DNA of 39,671 bases from Bdellovibrionota bacterium (GCA_963169805.1 CAUJDY010000016.1:1-39671); one strand, 5' to 3'. Numbered from the stretch's first letter, positions 16,672 through 25,379 are shown. Notes: generated from the letters alone by a model not told the origin. Translations and numbers: made by a program.

Positions 16672-16748
16672 AGATACGGCGCCACTGTTGGTTTAGCTTT
16701 GCGTTATAATCTATAACGCAAAGCTAAACCAACAGTGGCGCCGTATCT
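16672..16748. repeat. 37-bp perfect inverted repeat with 3-nt loop between prc and E1 alpha
   Basis: The left arm AGATACGGCGCCACTGTTGG... (16672-16708) and the right arm ending ...CCAACAGTGGCGCCGTATCT (16712-16748) are exact inverted copies over 37 bases, separated only by ATC. It starts one base after the prc stop codon. On the minus strand it is followed by TTTT, and on the plus side by a T-run after TAGTTA, so it could stop transcription in either direction. It is far longer and more perfect than ordinary terminators. Confidence 0.9.
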
Positions 16749-16749
16749 A

Positions 16750-18855
16750 TTAGTTATTTTTTTGGGCAACTACGTTGTCTTTTGGATTCACCACCAACCA
16801 ATCTGTCATAATATCTACAGCCTCATTAACATCTGGCCTTTTAAGATATTCTTCCAAACGCTTCTTTGGATCATTCCTGACAGCTTTTTTCTCTTTTTCT
16901 TCTTTCTGCTTTTCTTTGTCGTCTAAGATATCTTCAAGGCTCACAACTTTGCCTTTTTTAATCGTTTTTTGAAGTTCAGTTTTTATTTTTTTGAACTCTT
17001 CATTTTTGGCAACTCGAGCCTCAGATTTTTTCTTAAGATCTGCAATCAACTTAGAATCTACCCTCTTCCAAGCGCCTTCACCTTTTTCAACAAACGCCTC
17101 TTTAGAAATAAATGATGGAATCTTTTTGGGATTTAAAGAATAGTCTAAACTCTTCTCTCCAAACTCATCTACTTCGAGAGCACTAGGTAATTTTATATCT
17201 GCAGTTACACCATCGTGTTGAGTTGTTTTGCCTCCCGGTACATAAAACATTCCGATAGTCACTTTATAGGCCCCTAAGTTTTTTGGAAGCGGCATCACAG
17301 TTTGAACACTCCCTTTTCCAAAGGTGTGATCTCCCCCTACGACGACAGCTCGACCGTAATCCTTCAGAGCTCCCGCGAAAATCTCACTCGCAGAAGCACT
17401 TGCTCGACTTGTTAAAACTACCAGAGGACCAGAATACTGAACCTCAGGATCTGTATCGGCGAGTACCTCTCCTGATCTCTCGTTAGCACCTTGAGTTTTT
17501 ACAATGTTCCCTGTTTTAATAAATAGACCTGTCAATTTCACAGCATCTTCAAGACTTCCGCCTCCATTTTGAGAAAGATCTAAAACCAAACCATCCACTT
17601 TCTCCGCCTGCGCTTCTTTTAAAAGTTTTTTTACGTCTTTATAACAAGAGCGTCCATCTGGATTTTTTGAGTCGTAATAAAAGGAAGGTAAGTTTAGAAC
17701 ACCAATTTTATGTTTTTTACCACCTACCTCTTTTGTCATGTAAGAGATTTGAGCAGCCTCATCATCTAAATTAATTTTCTGGCGAGTGAGAACAACCTTG
17801 AAAGTCTTCATTCCCTCAGGTCCTTTTCTCATGACAGTCAGATTCACCTTTGTACCTTTAGCACCGCGAATCAGCTTTACAACATCATTTAAAGGCATAT
17901 CTATTACAGGCTCCGGAGTACCAGAATCTCCTTGAGCAACCGCAATAATTTTATCTTGTGGCTCTAACTCACCAGATGCTGCAGCAGCACCTCCTGGAAT
18001 CAACTGCTCAATAACCGTATAGCCATCTTGCGAAGAAAGGGTCGCTCCGATACCCTCAAGGGAGAGATTCATATGTATATTAAAATCCTCCAAACCATCA
18101 GCTGTATAGTATGTGGAATGTGGATCTAAAGCATTTGCAAATGCATTCAAGAAAGAGGCATAAACTTCCCCTTCCGGAGTTTCTTTTAATCTTTTTATAG
18201 ATCTGTCGTACCTTCTCTCAACCCATCCTTTTGCTTCATCTTCTTTCATATCCGTTGAGATGAAATTCGCCACCTGAAACTGAACATATTTCTGTTGGAA
18301 GTCCTCAAGTTCTTTTTTATTTTTTGCATATTTCTTTTTCTGCGCATCCAACTGCAGAGTTGTTTTCTTATCAAGTTTGAAACCTTTTTTGATGTAACCT
18401 TTTGCAAAGTCACTCATTTCGGTAACTCTTTGAACGTAAAGCTTTTGAACTTCATCAATCGGACCACACTCTTGCTTAACGAGCCATTTATCCATGTCTT
18501 TCAATTTTGATTTTATAGATTGCACATCAGCATCGGTAAAATACGACTTCAATGGGTCCATAGATTTTATATACTGTTCAATAGTTCTATTCTTTATTTC
18601 TGAAGTAATTTGATTATGGACCATGTGGTATCTCAGCATTGCTCCCATAATCAGATAGATGTAGCGACAAGAGAGTTCACTTTTTAAAATTCTTTTTGTG
18701 ACGGCAGGATCAAGCGGAGTTTTAATTGCTCCCTCTGGTTTGTCGGTCTTGGACTTTTCAGGATCAATTTGCGAACTTTTAACTTCTTTCTGCTCCTGCG
18801 CATAAGAAGAATTAAACACTAATGAGAGAGCAATTACCAAAGCTGTAAACTTCAT
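16750..18855 (-). CDS. prc: Carboxy-terminal (tail-specific) protease Prc/CtpA
   Basis: This periplasmic S41 serine protease trims or degrades proteins from unstructured C-termini. MKFTALVIALSLVFNSSYAQ is a clear Sec signal peptide. An N-terminal helical region with DPLKSYFTDADV precedes a PDZ domain (about residues 255-360: LEGIGATLSSQDGYTVIEQLIPGGAAAASGELEPQDKIIAV). The S41 core has GLVLDLSQNGGGSLEDAVKLTGLFI, the Ser region SRASASASEIFAG (483-494) and Lys514 in FGKGSVQ. The lysine-rich C-terminal domain is that of the long Prc family. At 701 residues it matches E. coli Prc (~680). AGGAG lies 5 bases before the ATG. The stop codon is followed one base later by the 37-bp palindrome. Confidence 0.95.
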   Translation of the reverse strand: MKFTALVIALSLVFNSSYAQEQKEVKSSQIDPEKSKTDKPEGAIKTPLDPAVTKRILKSELSCRYIYLIMGAMLRYHMVHNQITSEIKNRTIEQYIKSMDPLKSYFTDADVQSIKSKLKDMDKWLVKQECGPIDEVQKLYVQRVTEMSDFAKGYIKKGFKLDKKTTLQLDAQKKKYAKNKKELEDFQQKYVQFQVANFISTDMKEDEAKGWVERRYDRSIKRLKETPEGEVYASFLNAFANALDPHSTYYTADGLEDFNIHMNLSLEGIGATLSSQDGYTVIEQLIPGGAAAASGELEPQDKIIAVAQGDSGTPEPVIDMPLNDVVKLIRGAKGTKVNLTVMRKGPEGMKTFKVVLTRQKINLDDEAAQISYMTKEVGGKKHKIGVLNLPSFYYDSKNPDGRSCYKDVKKLLKEAQAEKVDGLVLDLSQNGGGSLEDAVKLTGLFIKTGNIVKTQGANERSGEVLADTDPEVQYSGPLVVLTSRASASASEIFAGALKDYGRAVVVGGDHTFGKGSVQTVMPLPKNLGAYKVTIGMFYVPGGKTTQHDGVTADIKLPSALEVDEFGEKSLDYSLNPKKIPSFISKEAFVEKGEGAWKRVDSKLIADLKKKSEARVAKNEEFKKIKTELQKTIKKGKVVSLEDILDDKEKQKEEKEKKAVRNDPKKRLEEYLKRPDVNEAVDIMTDWLVVNPKDNVVAQKNN

Positions 18856-18902
18856 TGAAACTCCTAATCTATAGCTTGTGCCAAATTAGCGGCAGAATTT
18901 AT

Positions 18903-18931
18903 ATTATGCGACTGAAACCAGATTTTGTTAA
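18903..18931 (-). promoter_or_regulatory. Predicted sigma-70 promoter of prc
   Basis: On the minus strand, TTAACA (18931-18926, 5/6 match to TTGACA) and CATAAT (18908-18903, 5/6 match to TATAAT) are separated by exactly 17 bases. Transcription would start near 18896, about 40 bases before the prc ATG and upstream of its AGGAG site. Confidence 0.6.
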
Positions 18932-18962
18932 CAAAAGAAAAAGGGAGTTAGTTTTTGTTAAC
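18923..18962. promoter_or_regulatory. Two TTTTGTTAAC sites 30 bp apart over and upstream of the prc -35 (candidate operator)
   Basis: TTTTGTTAACAAAA (18923-18936) is a 14-bp perfect palindrome covering the predicted prc -35 box. TTTTGTTAAC recurs at 18953-18962, exactly 30 bp (about three helical turns) further upstream. Equal-phase paired sites with one over the -35 are a common arrangement for a dimeric regulator. No regulator gene is nearby, and AT-rich chance matches are possible. Confidence 0.35.
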
Positions 18963-19014
18963 TTTTGGCCAGGCTTAACGCGGCACCGTCTGAATTCCAA
19001 TAGGGTATACGTCT

Positions 19015-19845
19015 TTAAAATAAATTAAATTGTTTTGAATGAATCTTCTTAGATTCTGTATGGTCCAGGAAAACTTCTTCCTTAACATACTCCGTGTCTT
19101 TTGTATGGATCACAAAAAATGAATTTTCTGGATATTTGTTTTTAAGAATTAACATTGCTTTAAATATAAGCTCTAAATTTTTGGGATCATCATCTGACAT
19201 CCCAAAGCGGTGGTGTGGGTTGTATCCATACTGCTCCATAGCTTGCTCTACGGACTCAATAACGGCTTTCAATTTCAGCTCAGATACTGACAGCTCCTTA
19301 TCTTGCGCTAAGTTTTTTCGAGTTTCAGGGTGGCTCACAGGATAGATACTAAGATAGTTGGGATTCATTGGCAGGTGACCATTTTTAACAAGTAGAGAAA
19401 TGCCATCCTTGATGGTTTCAGGGTGATGACCACGAGCTGTAATCAAAGAAACAGGTCTCTGATTAAAAGCAGCATGATAAAAGCAATTCCAAGAGGGACC
19501 TCGCCAATCTTCAGCTTGTTTTAGAACGCTCTGTAAATCTTCAATAAACGGCTGTACATTGCCAACATCAACATCACGAAATCTTCTAAAAGTTCCTGTG
19601 CGATCGCAGAAGTTTATGCTGAAATCTCTAAAGATTCCATTCTGTCCAATAGCAGAATAATGGCGTGCAAGCTCAGCAGAGCTAATCACAAGCTCATCAT
19701 TTGTTTTCTTATGAAAAAGATAAATAGGGGTTGTTAGATGAAATACATTATCATCAAGATCAAAAAAGTAGAAGCTACGCCCACCTTTATCAAAGTTTCT
19801 ATCCGGTTCAGGCTCACGAGCTGTGATCAAATCCAATTGAGTCAT
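19015..19845 (-). CDS. HAD-like hydrolase family protein, unknown substrate
   Basis: FYFFDLDDNVFHLTTPI carries the HAD motif I (DLDDN, nucleophile and acid aspartates), VSLITARGHHPETI carries motif II (threonine after a hydrophobic strand), and HRFGMSDDDPKNLELI near residue 220 supplies the motif IV acidic residues. This supports a phosphohydrolase of the HAD superfamily, 276 residues, cytoplasmic. Between motifs I and II sits a ~90-residue insert (cap) rich in aromatic and Arg residues. The substrate is unknown. No convincing ribosome binding site is seen before the ATG. It lies downstream of topA on the same strand but is separated by the 120-bp inverted-repeat element, so read-through is uncertain. 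Confidence 0.7.
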   Translation of the reverse strand: MTQLDLITAREPEPDRNFDKGGRSFYFFDLDDNVFHLTTPIYLFHKKTNDELVISSAELARHYSAIGQNGIFRDFSINFCDRTGTFRRFRDVDVGNVQPFIEDLQSVLKQAEDWRGPSWNCFYHAAFNQRPVSLITARGHHPETIKDGISLLVKNGHLPMNPNYLSIYPVSHPETRKNLAQDKELSVSELKLKAVIESVEQAMEQYGYNPHHRFGMSDDDPKNLELIFKAMLILKNKYPENSFFVIHTKDTEYVKEEVFLDHTESKKIHSKQFNLF

Positions 19846-19920
19846 ACTGCGTTAATATGCTATAATTATTAGCTTTTTTCAATAAAATCTCATGCTCTAA
19901 AAACATCAATTATTTTAGAT

Positions 19921-20040
19921 ATTTAAAGCTACCCAAGATGCTATTTACATCCCTTTGAGTCTCAGACAGTCCTCGCCAGTAGGCTGCGGAACTCGCTCAT
20001 AGGGATGTAATAGCATCTTGGTATCTCAAAAACTTTAAAT
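19921..20040. repeat. 120-bp inverted-repeat element between topA and HAD-like gene
   Basis: The outer arms ATTTAAAG/CTTTAAAT (19921-19928, 20033-20040) and core arms CCAAGATGCTATTTACATCCCT (19933-19954) and AGGGATGTAATAGCATCTTGG (20001-20021) are complementary, with only one extra T in the left arm. The 46-base centre is richer in G+C than the flanks and can itself fold imperfectly (GCC-AGTA-GGC tip, GAG/CTC base). There is no ORF and no U-run on either side. It looks like a palindromic repeat unit or structured RNA rather than a simple terminator. Confidence 0.7.
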
Positions 20041-20046
20041 TAATCC

Positions 20047-22698
20047 CTATTTTTTCGCTAGCTTTGCATTTTTTGAAGCTGCAGATCTACGAATGACTTT
20101 TGCAACTTGAAGTTGTTCCTCTTTAGAGACCTTCTTTCCGCCCTTGGAAGATTTCTTTTTATCAGAACCTTTTGCACCAATTAAATCCTTAGCCTGTTCA
20201 AGTGTAAAAGCTTGAGGATCTTGCCCCTCTGGTAAAGAAATGTTCTTTTTTCCAAACTTAATATAAGGCCCATACTTCCCAGATAAAATTTGGATTGGTG
20301 TTGAGTCAATTTTTCCCAAGTCTTTGACAACGGTTGATCTAGCGCCACGGCCTTTTTTAGGCTGAGCAAATAATTCCAATGATTTTTTTAAATCAAAAGA
20401 GAAAAAATCCTCTGTCTTTGGAATAGATCTGTAATCTCCATCGCAAACAACATACGGACCAAATCTTCCAATTCCTAATTTAATCTCATTTTTTGTTTTA
20501 GGATCCACACCTAAAGTTTTCGGAAGACTGAGTAGCACCAAAGCTTGATTAATATCAATTGTGTCTGGCTTCATATGAGCTGGAATTGACGTCCGCTTTG
20601 GTTTTGCATCTTCATCGGTTGAACTCTCGTTTTCGCCGAGCTGTACGTACGGACCATAACGGCCCGTTAAAATATAAATATTCAATCCTGTCTTTGGATC
20701 TTTTCCTAGAGCATCTGCTCCATTAATTTTTTGCTCTAAAAGTTCGTTTACAAACTCTTCTGTTACCTCAGATGGAGGCTTACTGTCAGGCAAAGTCACA
20801 CACTGTTCTTCTTTGCCAACCATCTTACAAACATAAGCACCATATTTTCCAACTTTAAAAGTAAGACTCTTAAGATTTGGAATTTCAATTTTTTTTGCAT
20901 CCTCTACATCAATTGTTTTTTCTCTTTTTTCAATCTGAGACTGAAGCCCCTCTTTTCCTAAATAAATAGACTTCAAATAGCTAATCCAATCCAAATCACC
21001 ATCTGCAATTTCATCCAGAGACTCTTCCATGTGAGACGTAAACTTTAGATCTACATAATCTGGAAAATATTTTGAAAGTAGCTTTGAAACAACAAGAGCT
21101 GTAAAGGTAGGTACAAGAGTATTTCCTACTCTTTGAGCATACCCTCTATCCGTAATTGTGCCGATAATCGATGCGTAGGTTGAAGGACGCCCAATACCTT
21201 CCTTTTCCATAACTTGAATCAATCCTGCCTCTGTAAATCGAGAAGGAGGTTTTGTTTCGTGCTCAGTCACTTTAGCTGCCTTTAAATCAATCATTTCTCC
21301 TGCTTTGAGAACTGGCAACACACCATCATCATCATTTTTATCATCTGAAGATTCTTCGTAAACCTTTAAGAAACCTGCAAATTCAATAATAGTCCCAGAG
21401 GATGCAAAAACAGAGTCCCCTACGGATAACTTAACAGATACTTGTCTTTGCTGAGAAGATGCCATCTGAGTTGCCAAAGTTCTTTTCCAAATGAGATCAT
21501 AGAGTTTTAGTAAATCGCCTTTGAGGTCTGTCTCATCAGGAGCAGCAAACTGAGCTCCCGCTGGACGAATCGCTTCGTGAGCTTCTTGAGCCCCCTTTAC
21601 TTTCTTACCTTGAAATGTCCTAATATTCTTAGAAAGAAACTTATCTCCATATAAGTCCTTTACCGAACTTCGAGCTGCTTTGATCGCTTGTTCTGACAGG
21701 TTTACAGAGTCCGTTCTCATGTACGTTATGTAACCTTGTTCGTAAAGCTGCTGAGCAAATCTCATTGTTTGCTTAGAAGCCCATCCAAATTTTCTTGAAG
21801 CATCTTGCTGTAGTGTTGATGTAATGAATGGCGGATAGGGTTCACGTGTAATCGGGCGCTCATCAACACTGTCAACTTTTAGCTTTTTTCCTTTGATGTT
21901 CCTTACAATTTCATCTGCTGTTTTTTTATCTAAAAGAAGCGTCTGCTTTCTTTTATCTGCTGGAATCTCACCAGTTTCCTGATCAAAATCTTTACCTGTT
22001 GCGACTCGTAAATCTTTGTGAGTATGAAGTCTAGATTCAAATGGTTGAGAACCTTTGGTTAACTCTGCATCGACCCCACAATAAATTGCTTTCTTAAACT
22101 TAAATCGTTGAAGCTCACGTTCACAAACTAACCTTAAAGCAACACTCTGAACTCGTCCGGCAGAAAGTCCATACGAAATCTTCTTCCACAATAATGGAGA
22201 CAAAGAAAAACCCACCAAACGATCTAAGATTCGTCTCGCTTCCTGGGCATGAACTAAATTATCATCAATTTTACGAGTCTTCTCTAAAGACTCTAAAATG
22301 GCTTCTTTTGTAATCTCATGAAACACCATTCGCTTAACCGGAACTTTAGGTTTCAACACTTCCATTAAGTGCCATGAAATACTCTCTCCCTCTCTATCTT
22401 CATCCGTCGCGAGGTAGAGTTCATCAGCATCTTCGAGTTTATCTTTGAGAGCAGAGACAACCTTCTTTTTATCATTTGGAATACAATAAAGAGGTTCAAA
22501 GTCATTCTCAACATCAACTCCAAGACGTGCCCACTTTTGTTTTTTGTATTTTTCAGGGACCTCTTTAGCCGATTTTGGAAGGTCACGAATGTGCCCCATA
22601 CATGACTCGATTATAAAATCTTTACCGAGAAACTTCTTAATTGTTTTAGCTTTTGTAGGAGACTCAACTATCACTAACTTCTTTTTCGCTGCCGCCAT
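20047..22698 (-). CDS. topA: DNA topoisomerase I
   Basis: This type IA topoisomerase relaxes negative supercoils. The Toprim domain starts KKLVIVESPTKAKTIKKFLG and has the acidic triad ATDEDREGE (Asp99, Asp101, Glu103). The active-site tyrosine is Tyr326 in GYITYMRTDSVNLS. The C-terminal third has at least four GKYGPYI/GRFGPYV-type repeats rather than classical four-cysteine zinc fingers, followed by a lysine-rich tail (KGSDKKKSSKGGKKVSKEEQ) that likely helps bind DNA. At 883 residues it is of usual size for this C-terminal type. An AAGGGA ribosome binding site precedes the ATG by 5 bases. Confidence 0.96.
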   Translation of the reverse strand: MAAAKKKLVIVESPTKAKTIKKFLGKDFIIESCMGHIRDLPKSAKEVPEKYKKQKWARLGVDVENDFEPLYCIPNDKKKVVSALKDKLEDADELYLATDEDREGESISWHLMEVLKPKVPVKRMVFHEITKEAILESLEKTRKIDDNLVHAQEARRILDRLVGFSLSPLLWKKISYGLSAGRVQSVALRLVCERELQRFKFKKAIYCGVDAELTKGSQPFESRLHTHKDLRVATGKDFDQETGEIPADKRKQTLLLDKKTADEIVRNIKGKKLKVDSVDERPITREPYPPFITSTLQQDASRKFGWASKQTMRFAQQLYEQGYITYMRTDSVNLSEQAIKAARSSVKDLYGDKFLSKNIRTFQGKKVKGAQEAHEAIRPAGAQFAAPDETDLKGDLLKLYDLIWKRTLATQMASSQQRQVSVKLSVGDSVFASSGTIIEFAGFLKVYEESSDDKNDDDGVLPVLKAGEMIDLKAAKVTEHETKPPSRFTEAGLIQVMEKEGIGRPSTYASIIGTITDRGYAQRVGNTLVPTFTALVVSKLLSKYFPDYVDLKFTSHMEESLDEIADGDLDWISYLKSIYLGKEGLQSQIEKREKTIDVEDAKKIEIPNLKSLTFKVGKYGAYVCKMVGKEEQCVTLPDSKPPSEVTEEFVNELLEQKINGADALGKDPKTGLNIYILTGRYGPYVQLGENESSTDEDAKPKRTSIPAHMKPDTIDINQALVLLSLPKTLGVDPKTKNEIKLGIGRFGPYVVCDGDYRSIPKTEDFFSFDLKKSLELFAQPKKGRGARSTVVKDLGKIDSTPIQILSGKYGPYIKFGKKNISLPEGQDPQAFTLEQAKDLIGAKGSDKKKSSKGGKKVSKEEQLQVAKVIRRSAASKNAKLAKK

Positions 22699-22840
22699 GA
22701 TTTCCCTTTTGACTATATATATTGGGGTATTTCCTTTTTAGAAAATGTGGGATGAGAGGCGTTATTGACAAGCATAATTTTCGATACTGCGCATAAAAAA
22801 TCAAATTGTGCATTTCAAAAAACGTTGTCATACTCACCAC

Positions 22841-23614
22841 ATGAAGAATGTAAGTCACTTGAATTGTTCAGATATTAAGTTTGTGTTTACAGATATAGAC
22901 GACACTATTACCCACCATGGAAAATTGCCAAAAGAATCTTATGAGGCCCTTTGGAATCTTCATGAAAGAGGTTTCATTGTTGTACCAATCACTGGAAGAC
23001 CCGCTGGCTGGTGCGAAATGATAGCTCGGTTTTGGCCTGTATATGCTGTTATCGGAGAAAATGGCGCCTTCTACTTTAAGTATGATGGAAAAATGAAAAG
23101 AGTCTTCCAACAAACACAAGCACAAATAAAATTGAATCGAAAAAAATTGGACTCACTCCAAAAAGAAATACTAAAGAAAGTAAAAGGATCGGCTATTTCG
23201 TCAGATCAGTTTTGTCGAATATTCGATCTTGCAATTGATTTCTGTGAAGATGTAAAACCCCTGTCTCAAGATAAAATTCAAAAAATAGTAGAGCTGTTTG
23301 AAAATAGAGGCGCAGTTGCCAAAGTAAGCTCTATTCATGTGAATGGTTGGTTTGGAAAATTTGATAAACTCAGCATGTGCCATAAGTTTATGAAAAAGGA
23401 GTTTAATTTAGATATCAAAAAAGATAACTCTAACTGTATTTTTGTTGGTGACTCACCAAACGATGAACCGATGTTTGAATTTTTCAAAAATTCAATTGCA
23501 GTTAAAAATATTGAGAATTTTTTAAGACAACTGAAGCACAAACCTCAGTTTATTACAGATTACGAATCTGCAAAGGGATTCTCTCAGGTGAGTTCACTCT
23601 TATGCAAAAAATAA
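22841..23614 (+). CDS. HAD-IIB family phosphatase (Cof/SPP-like)
   Basis: KFVFTDIDDTITHHGKLP carries HAD motif I (DIDDT), VVPITGRPAGWCEMI motif II, and FVGDSPNDEPMFEFFKNSIAVKNI motif IV (GDSxND), the typical HAD-IIB set found in Cof-type and sugar-phosphate phosphatases. YAVIGENGAFYF matches the conserved ENGA segment before the cap. The substrate is probably a sugar phosphate, but it is unidentified. The ORF track starts at a GTG (22808); the ATG at 22841 is preferred, although neither has a good ribosome binding site. It diverges from topA and converges with the lipoprotein gene (18-base gap, no hairpin). Confidence 0.82.
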   Translation: MKNVSHLNCSDIKFVFTDIDDTITHHGKLPKESYEALWNLHERGFIVVPITGRPAGWCEMIARFWPVYAVIGENGAFYFKYDGKMKRVFQQTQAQIKLNRKKLDSLQKEILKKVKGSAISSDQFCRIFDLAIDFCEDVKPLSQDKIQKIVELFENRGAVAKVSSIHVNGWFGKFDKLSMCHKFMKKEFNLDIKKDNSNCIFVGDSPNDEPMFEFFKNSIAVKNIENFLRQLKHKPQFITDYESAKGFSQVSSLLCKK

Positions 23615-23632
23615 GATTTAGTTTTTGTTAAT

Positions 23633-24289
23633 TTAGTGACAGCTCTCTGTAGCTTGAATCAAGCTAAGTTGTTCCTCTGTCTTTTCTCTAAAATGAATAG
23701 CAGCCTCTAAGCTCCCATAATTTTCAAATTCAATAATAAAATCAGTGACCGTGGGGGTAATTGCAAAACGCGCAAGTTGACGTCCATAACAAGTTGCAGA
23801 TATCCAAATATTGGTCGTACAAATACCATTTGAATCATAGCCAAAACAATGAAACGACCCACAATCTCCTGGCAACACACAACTATTATTGCGTATCCCT
23901 TCATACGTACCTAGAGTCTGAGTTTTACGATAGCCAATAATACCTGAATTTTGTTGAGCAACATTTGGCGTATAATAAAAAATCGGATCGCCTTTAGTGC
24001 TTTTTTCAATAAATCGACGCTCAAGATTTTCAAAAGCATCTTTTGGAATTTCAATATTAATAACTTGATCTTTGTATGTTATCTCAATATTCGCATTTGA
24101 CAGCCAACCTGGCTCTGTGAGTTTTGCATACACTAAGGATCCATTTTTCAACGAAATCAAATTCGAGCTGTCTGTAGATCTTAGGATAAATTCAGATTTG
24201 TAGAGCCTAACATGCCCCTCGTAAGGTTCATCTTTACAGCCCAATAAACTTATTATTAATAAGCAAAGAGTTAACTTCAAATAATTCAT
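23633..24289 (-). CDS. Predicted lipoprotein, unknown function
   Basis: MNYLKLTLCLLIISLLGCKDEPYEG is a lipoprotein signal with lipobox SLLGC, so it is exported and lipidated. The mature protein has about 200 residues, mixed beta-like segments and several cysteines (NNSCVLPGDCGSFHCFGYDSNGICTTN), which may form disulfides in the periplasm. No family was recognised. The ORF track start (24304) is replaced by the ATG at 24289: GAGGG lies 8 bases before it, and this puts the charged N-terminus directly before the hydrophobic core. It is divergent from the metallopeptidase-like gene. Confidence 0.7.
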   Translation of the reverse strand: MNYLKLTLCLLIISLLGCKDEPYEGHVRLYKSEFILRSTDSSNLISLKNGSLVYAKLTEPGWLSNANIEITYKDQVINIEIPKDAFENLERRFIEKSTKGDPIFYYTPNVAQQNSGIIGYRKTQTLGTYEGIRNNSCVLPGDCGSFHCFGYDSNGICTTNIWISATCYGRQLARFAITPTVTDFIIEFENYGSLEAAIHFREKTEEQLSLIQATESCH

Positions 24290-24563
24290 TAAGCGTACCC
24301 TCATATAATTTGGTAGCTGCCCAGCTCCTCAGACATTCTTTTGTTTAGCACTTGAAAGCGTAATATCATGGATCACAATACATTCAGAAAAAAACAACTT
24401 TATTTGTAAAAAATTATCACCCAAATTTCCCTTCATAATCCCATTATTGAATAGGAGGAGAGCCAAAAATACTTCATAAAAATAATCAATCCATCTTATA
24501 AAAAACTCTGACTGGAAAAATAAACCCGCCCCCTCTATACCTAATCTAGCAAGCGGGGATTTC
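24290..24563. other. Divergent intergenic region, lipoprotein / HExxH protein
   Basis: This 274-base AT-rich spacer must hold both promoters. A TATAAT occurs at 24304-24309 in plus orientation. A strong ribosome-binding-like AGGAGGAG at about 24471 is not followed by any ATG/GTG/TTG at useful distance. No RNA gene or ORF was recognised. Confidence 0.4.
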
Positions 24564-25379
24564 GTGGGGAATAAACATCTTTTTTTAGTCGTTCTAATGT
24601 TGCTCTTTAACTACCTCAGTTTAAATGCAAATGCATATAATCAACTTCGTATTGTTTCTCATTTCAATTGCAGTTTTATAGACAAAGACTTCTGTAAACT
24701 TATAGAGACAAAACCTTTTTCTAACGAGGAATACTATTTAATTGCGTCAGAATTGAATAATCTCCAACAAAAAGGACTTTCACATCTTCTGAACCAAGTC
24801 TCCAGTAACGGAACAACAGAAATTCTTCGAGCGACATATGGATTTACGCTTGGATTGAGTTTGACTGAACCACTTGTCAGACAAAGCAATCACTTCGCAT
24901 TTCATGACTCAAGAAAAGGGTGGATTGTGCTTCTTGATTTATTCTTCAATCATCCTGTAAAGCAAGATCCGCTTTCTAATGTTCCATTAAAATCTATTAT
25001 TTTTCTACACGAACTCGTTCATGCATTCGACTCATTTCAACAGCTTTCAAGAAATCCAAATTTTTTAAGCTGGGCTGGATTTTCTCTAGAAGGGCCCGTC
25101 CATGAGTACATCCAAGTTTCAAGACAAGACAAGGAGGCCATGATTGGGGAGATCATTACGCTTAAAGAGCAAAACTTGCATTACGAAGCTGATGCAAGAG
25201 AAAGACTATTAGCAACTCAGCACCATATACCACGTCTTTACAGCATGAAATCTCCTGAAGAAGCTTTAGCTGACCTTACGGCATATTTGTTCTATGAACC
25301 CTATTCAATTTCTTATATAAAACCAGAAATTGTTAAGTACATCGATACTAACATTCTACATGGGGCTAGAAACTACTAG
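24564..25379 (+). CDS. Secreted HExxH putative zinc metallopeptidase
   Basis: The N-terminus MGNKHLFLVVLMLLFNYLSLNANA^YNQ is a Sec signal peptide. IIFLHELVHAFDSFQQL contains HExxH (His149-Glu150-His153), the zinc-binding and catalytic motif of metallopeptidases. About 80 residues later SPEEALADLTAYLFYEP offers a glutamate (232/233), as expected for the third ligand of gluzincin-type enzymes. I did not recognise a named family. The start is GTG with GGGGA about 5 bases upstream; no ATG alternative keeps the signal peptide. The gene converges with tex, and a hairpin overlapping its own stop codon looks like its terminator. Confidence 0.75.
   Translation: MGNKHLFLVVLMLLFNYLSLNANAYNQLRIVSHFNCSFIDKDFCKLIETKPFSNEEYYLIASELNNLQQKGLSHLLNQVSSNGTTEILRATYGFTLGLSLTEPLVRQSNHFAFHDSRKGWIVLLDLFFNHPVKQDPLSNVPLKSIIFLHELVHAFDSFQQLSRNPNFLSWAGFSLEGPVHEYIQVSRQDKEAMIGEIITLKEQNLHYEADARERLLATQHHIPRLYSMKSPEEALADLTAYLFYEPYSISYIKPEIVKYIDTNILHGARNY

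Noticed and set aside
16735-16926. Plus-strand 63-codon ORF starting in the 37-bp palindrome
   Set aside because: It runs antisense to the C-terminus of prc, and its hydrophobic look (FFLFFFFLLFF) comes from reading a lysine-rich region backwards.
18856-18900. TTGGCAC upstream of prc as a sigma-54 -24 element
   Set aside because: The matching -12 GC does not occur at the required spacing, and a good sigma-70 promoter is present just upstream.
24465-24500. Strong AGGAGGAG site as the start of a small gene
   Set aside because: No ATG, GTG or TTG lies at a usable distance; an ATA start would give only about ten codons before a stop.
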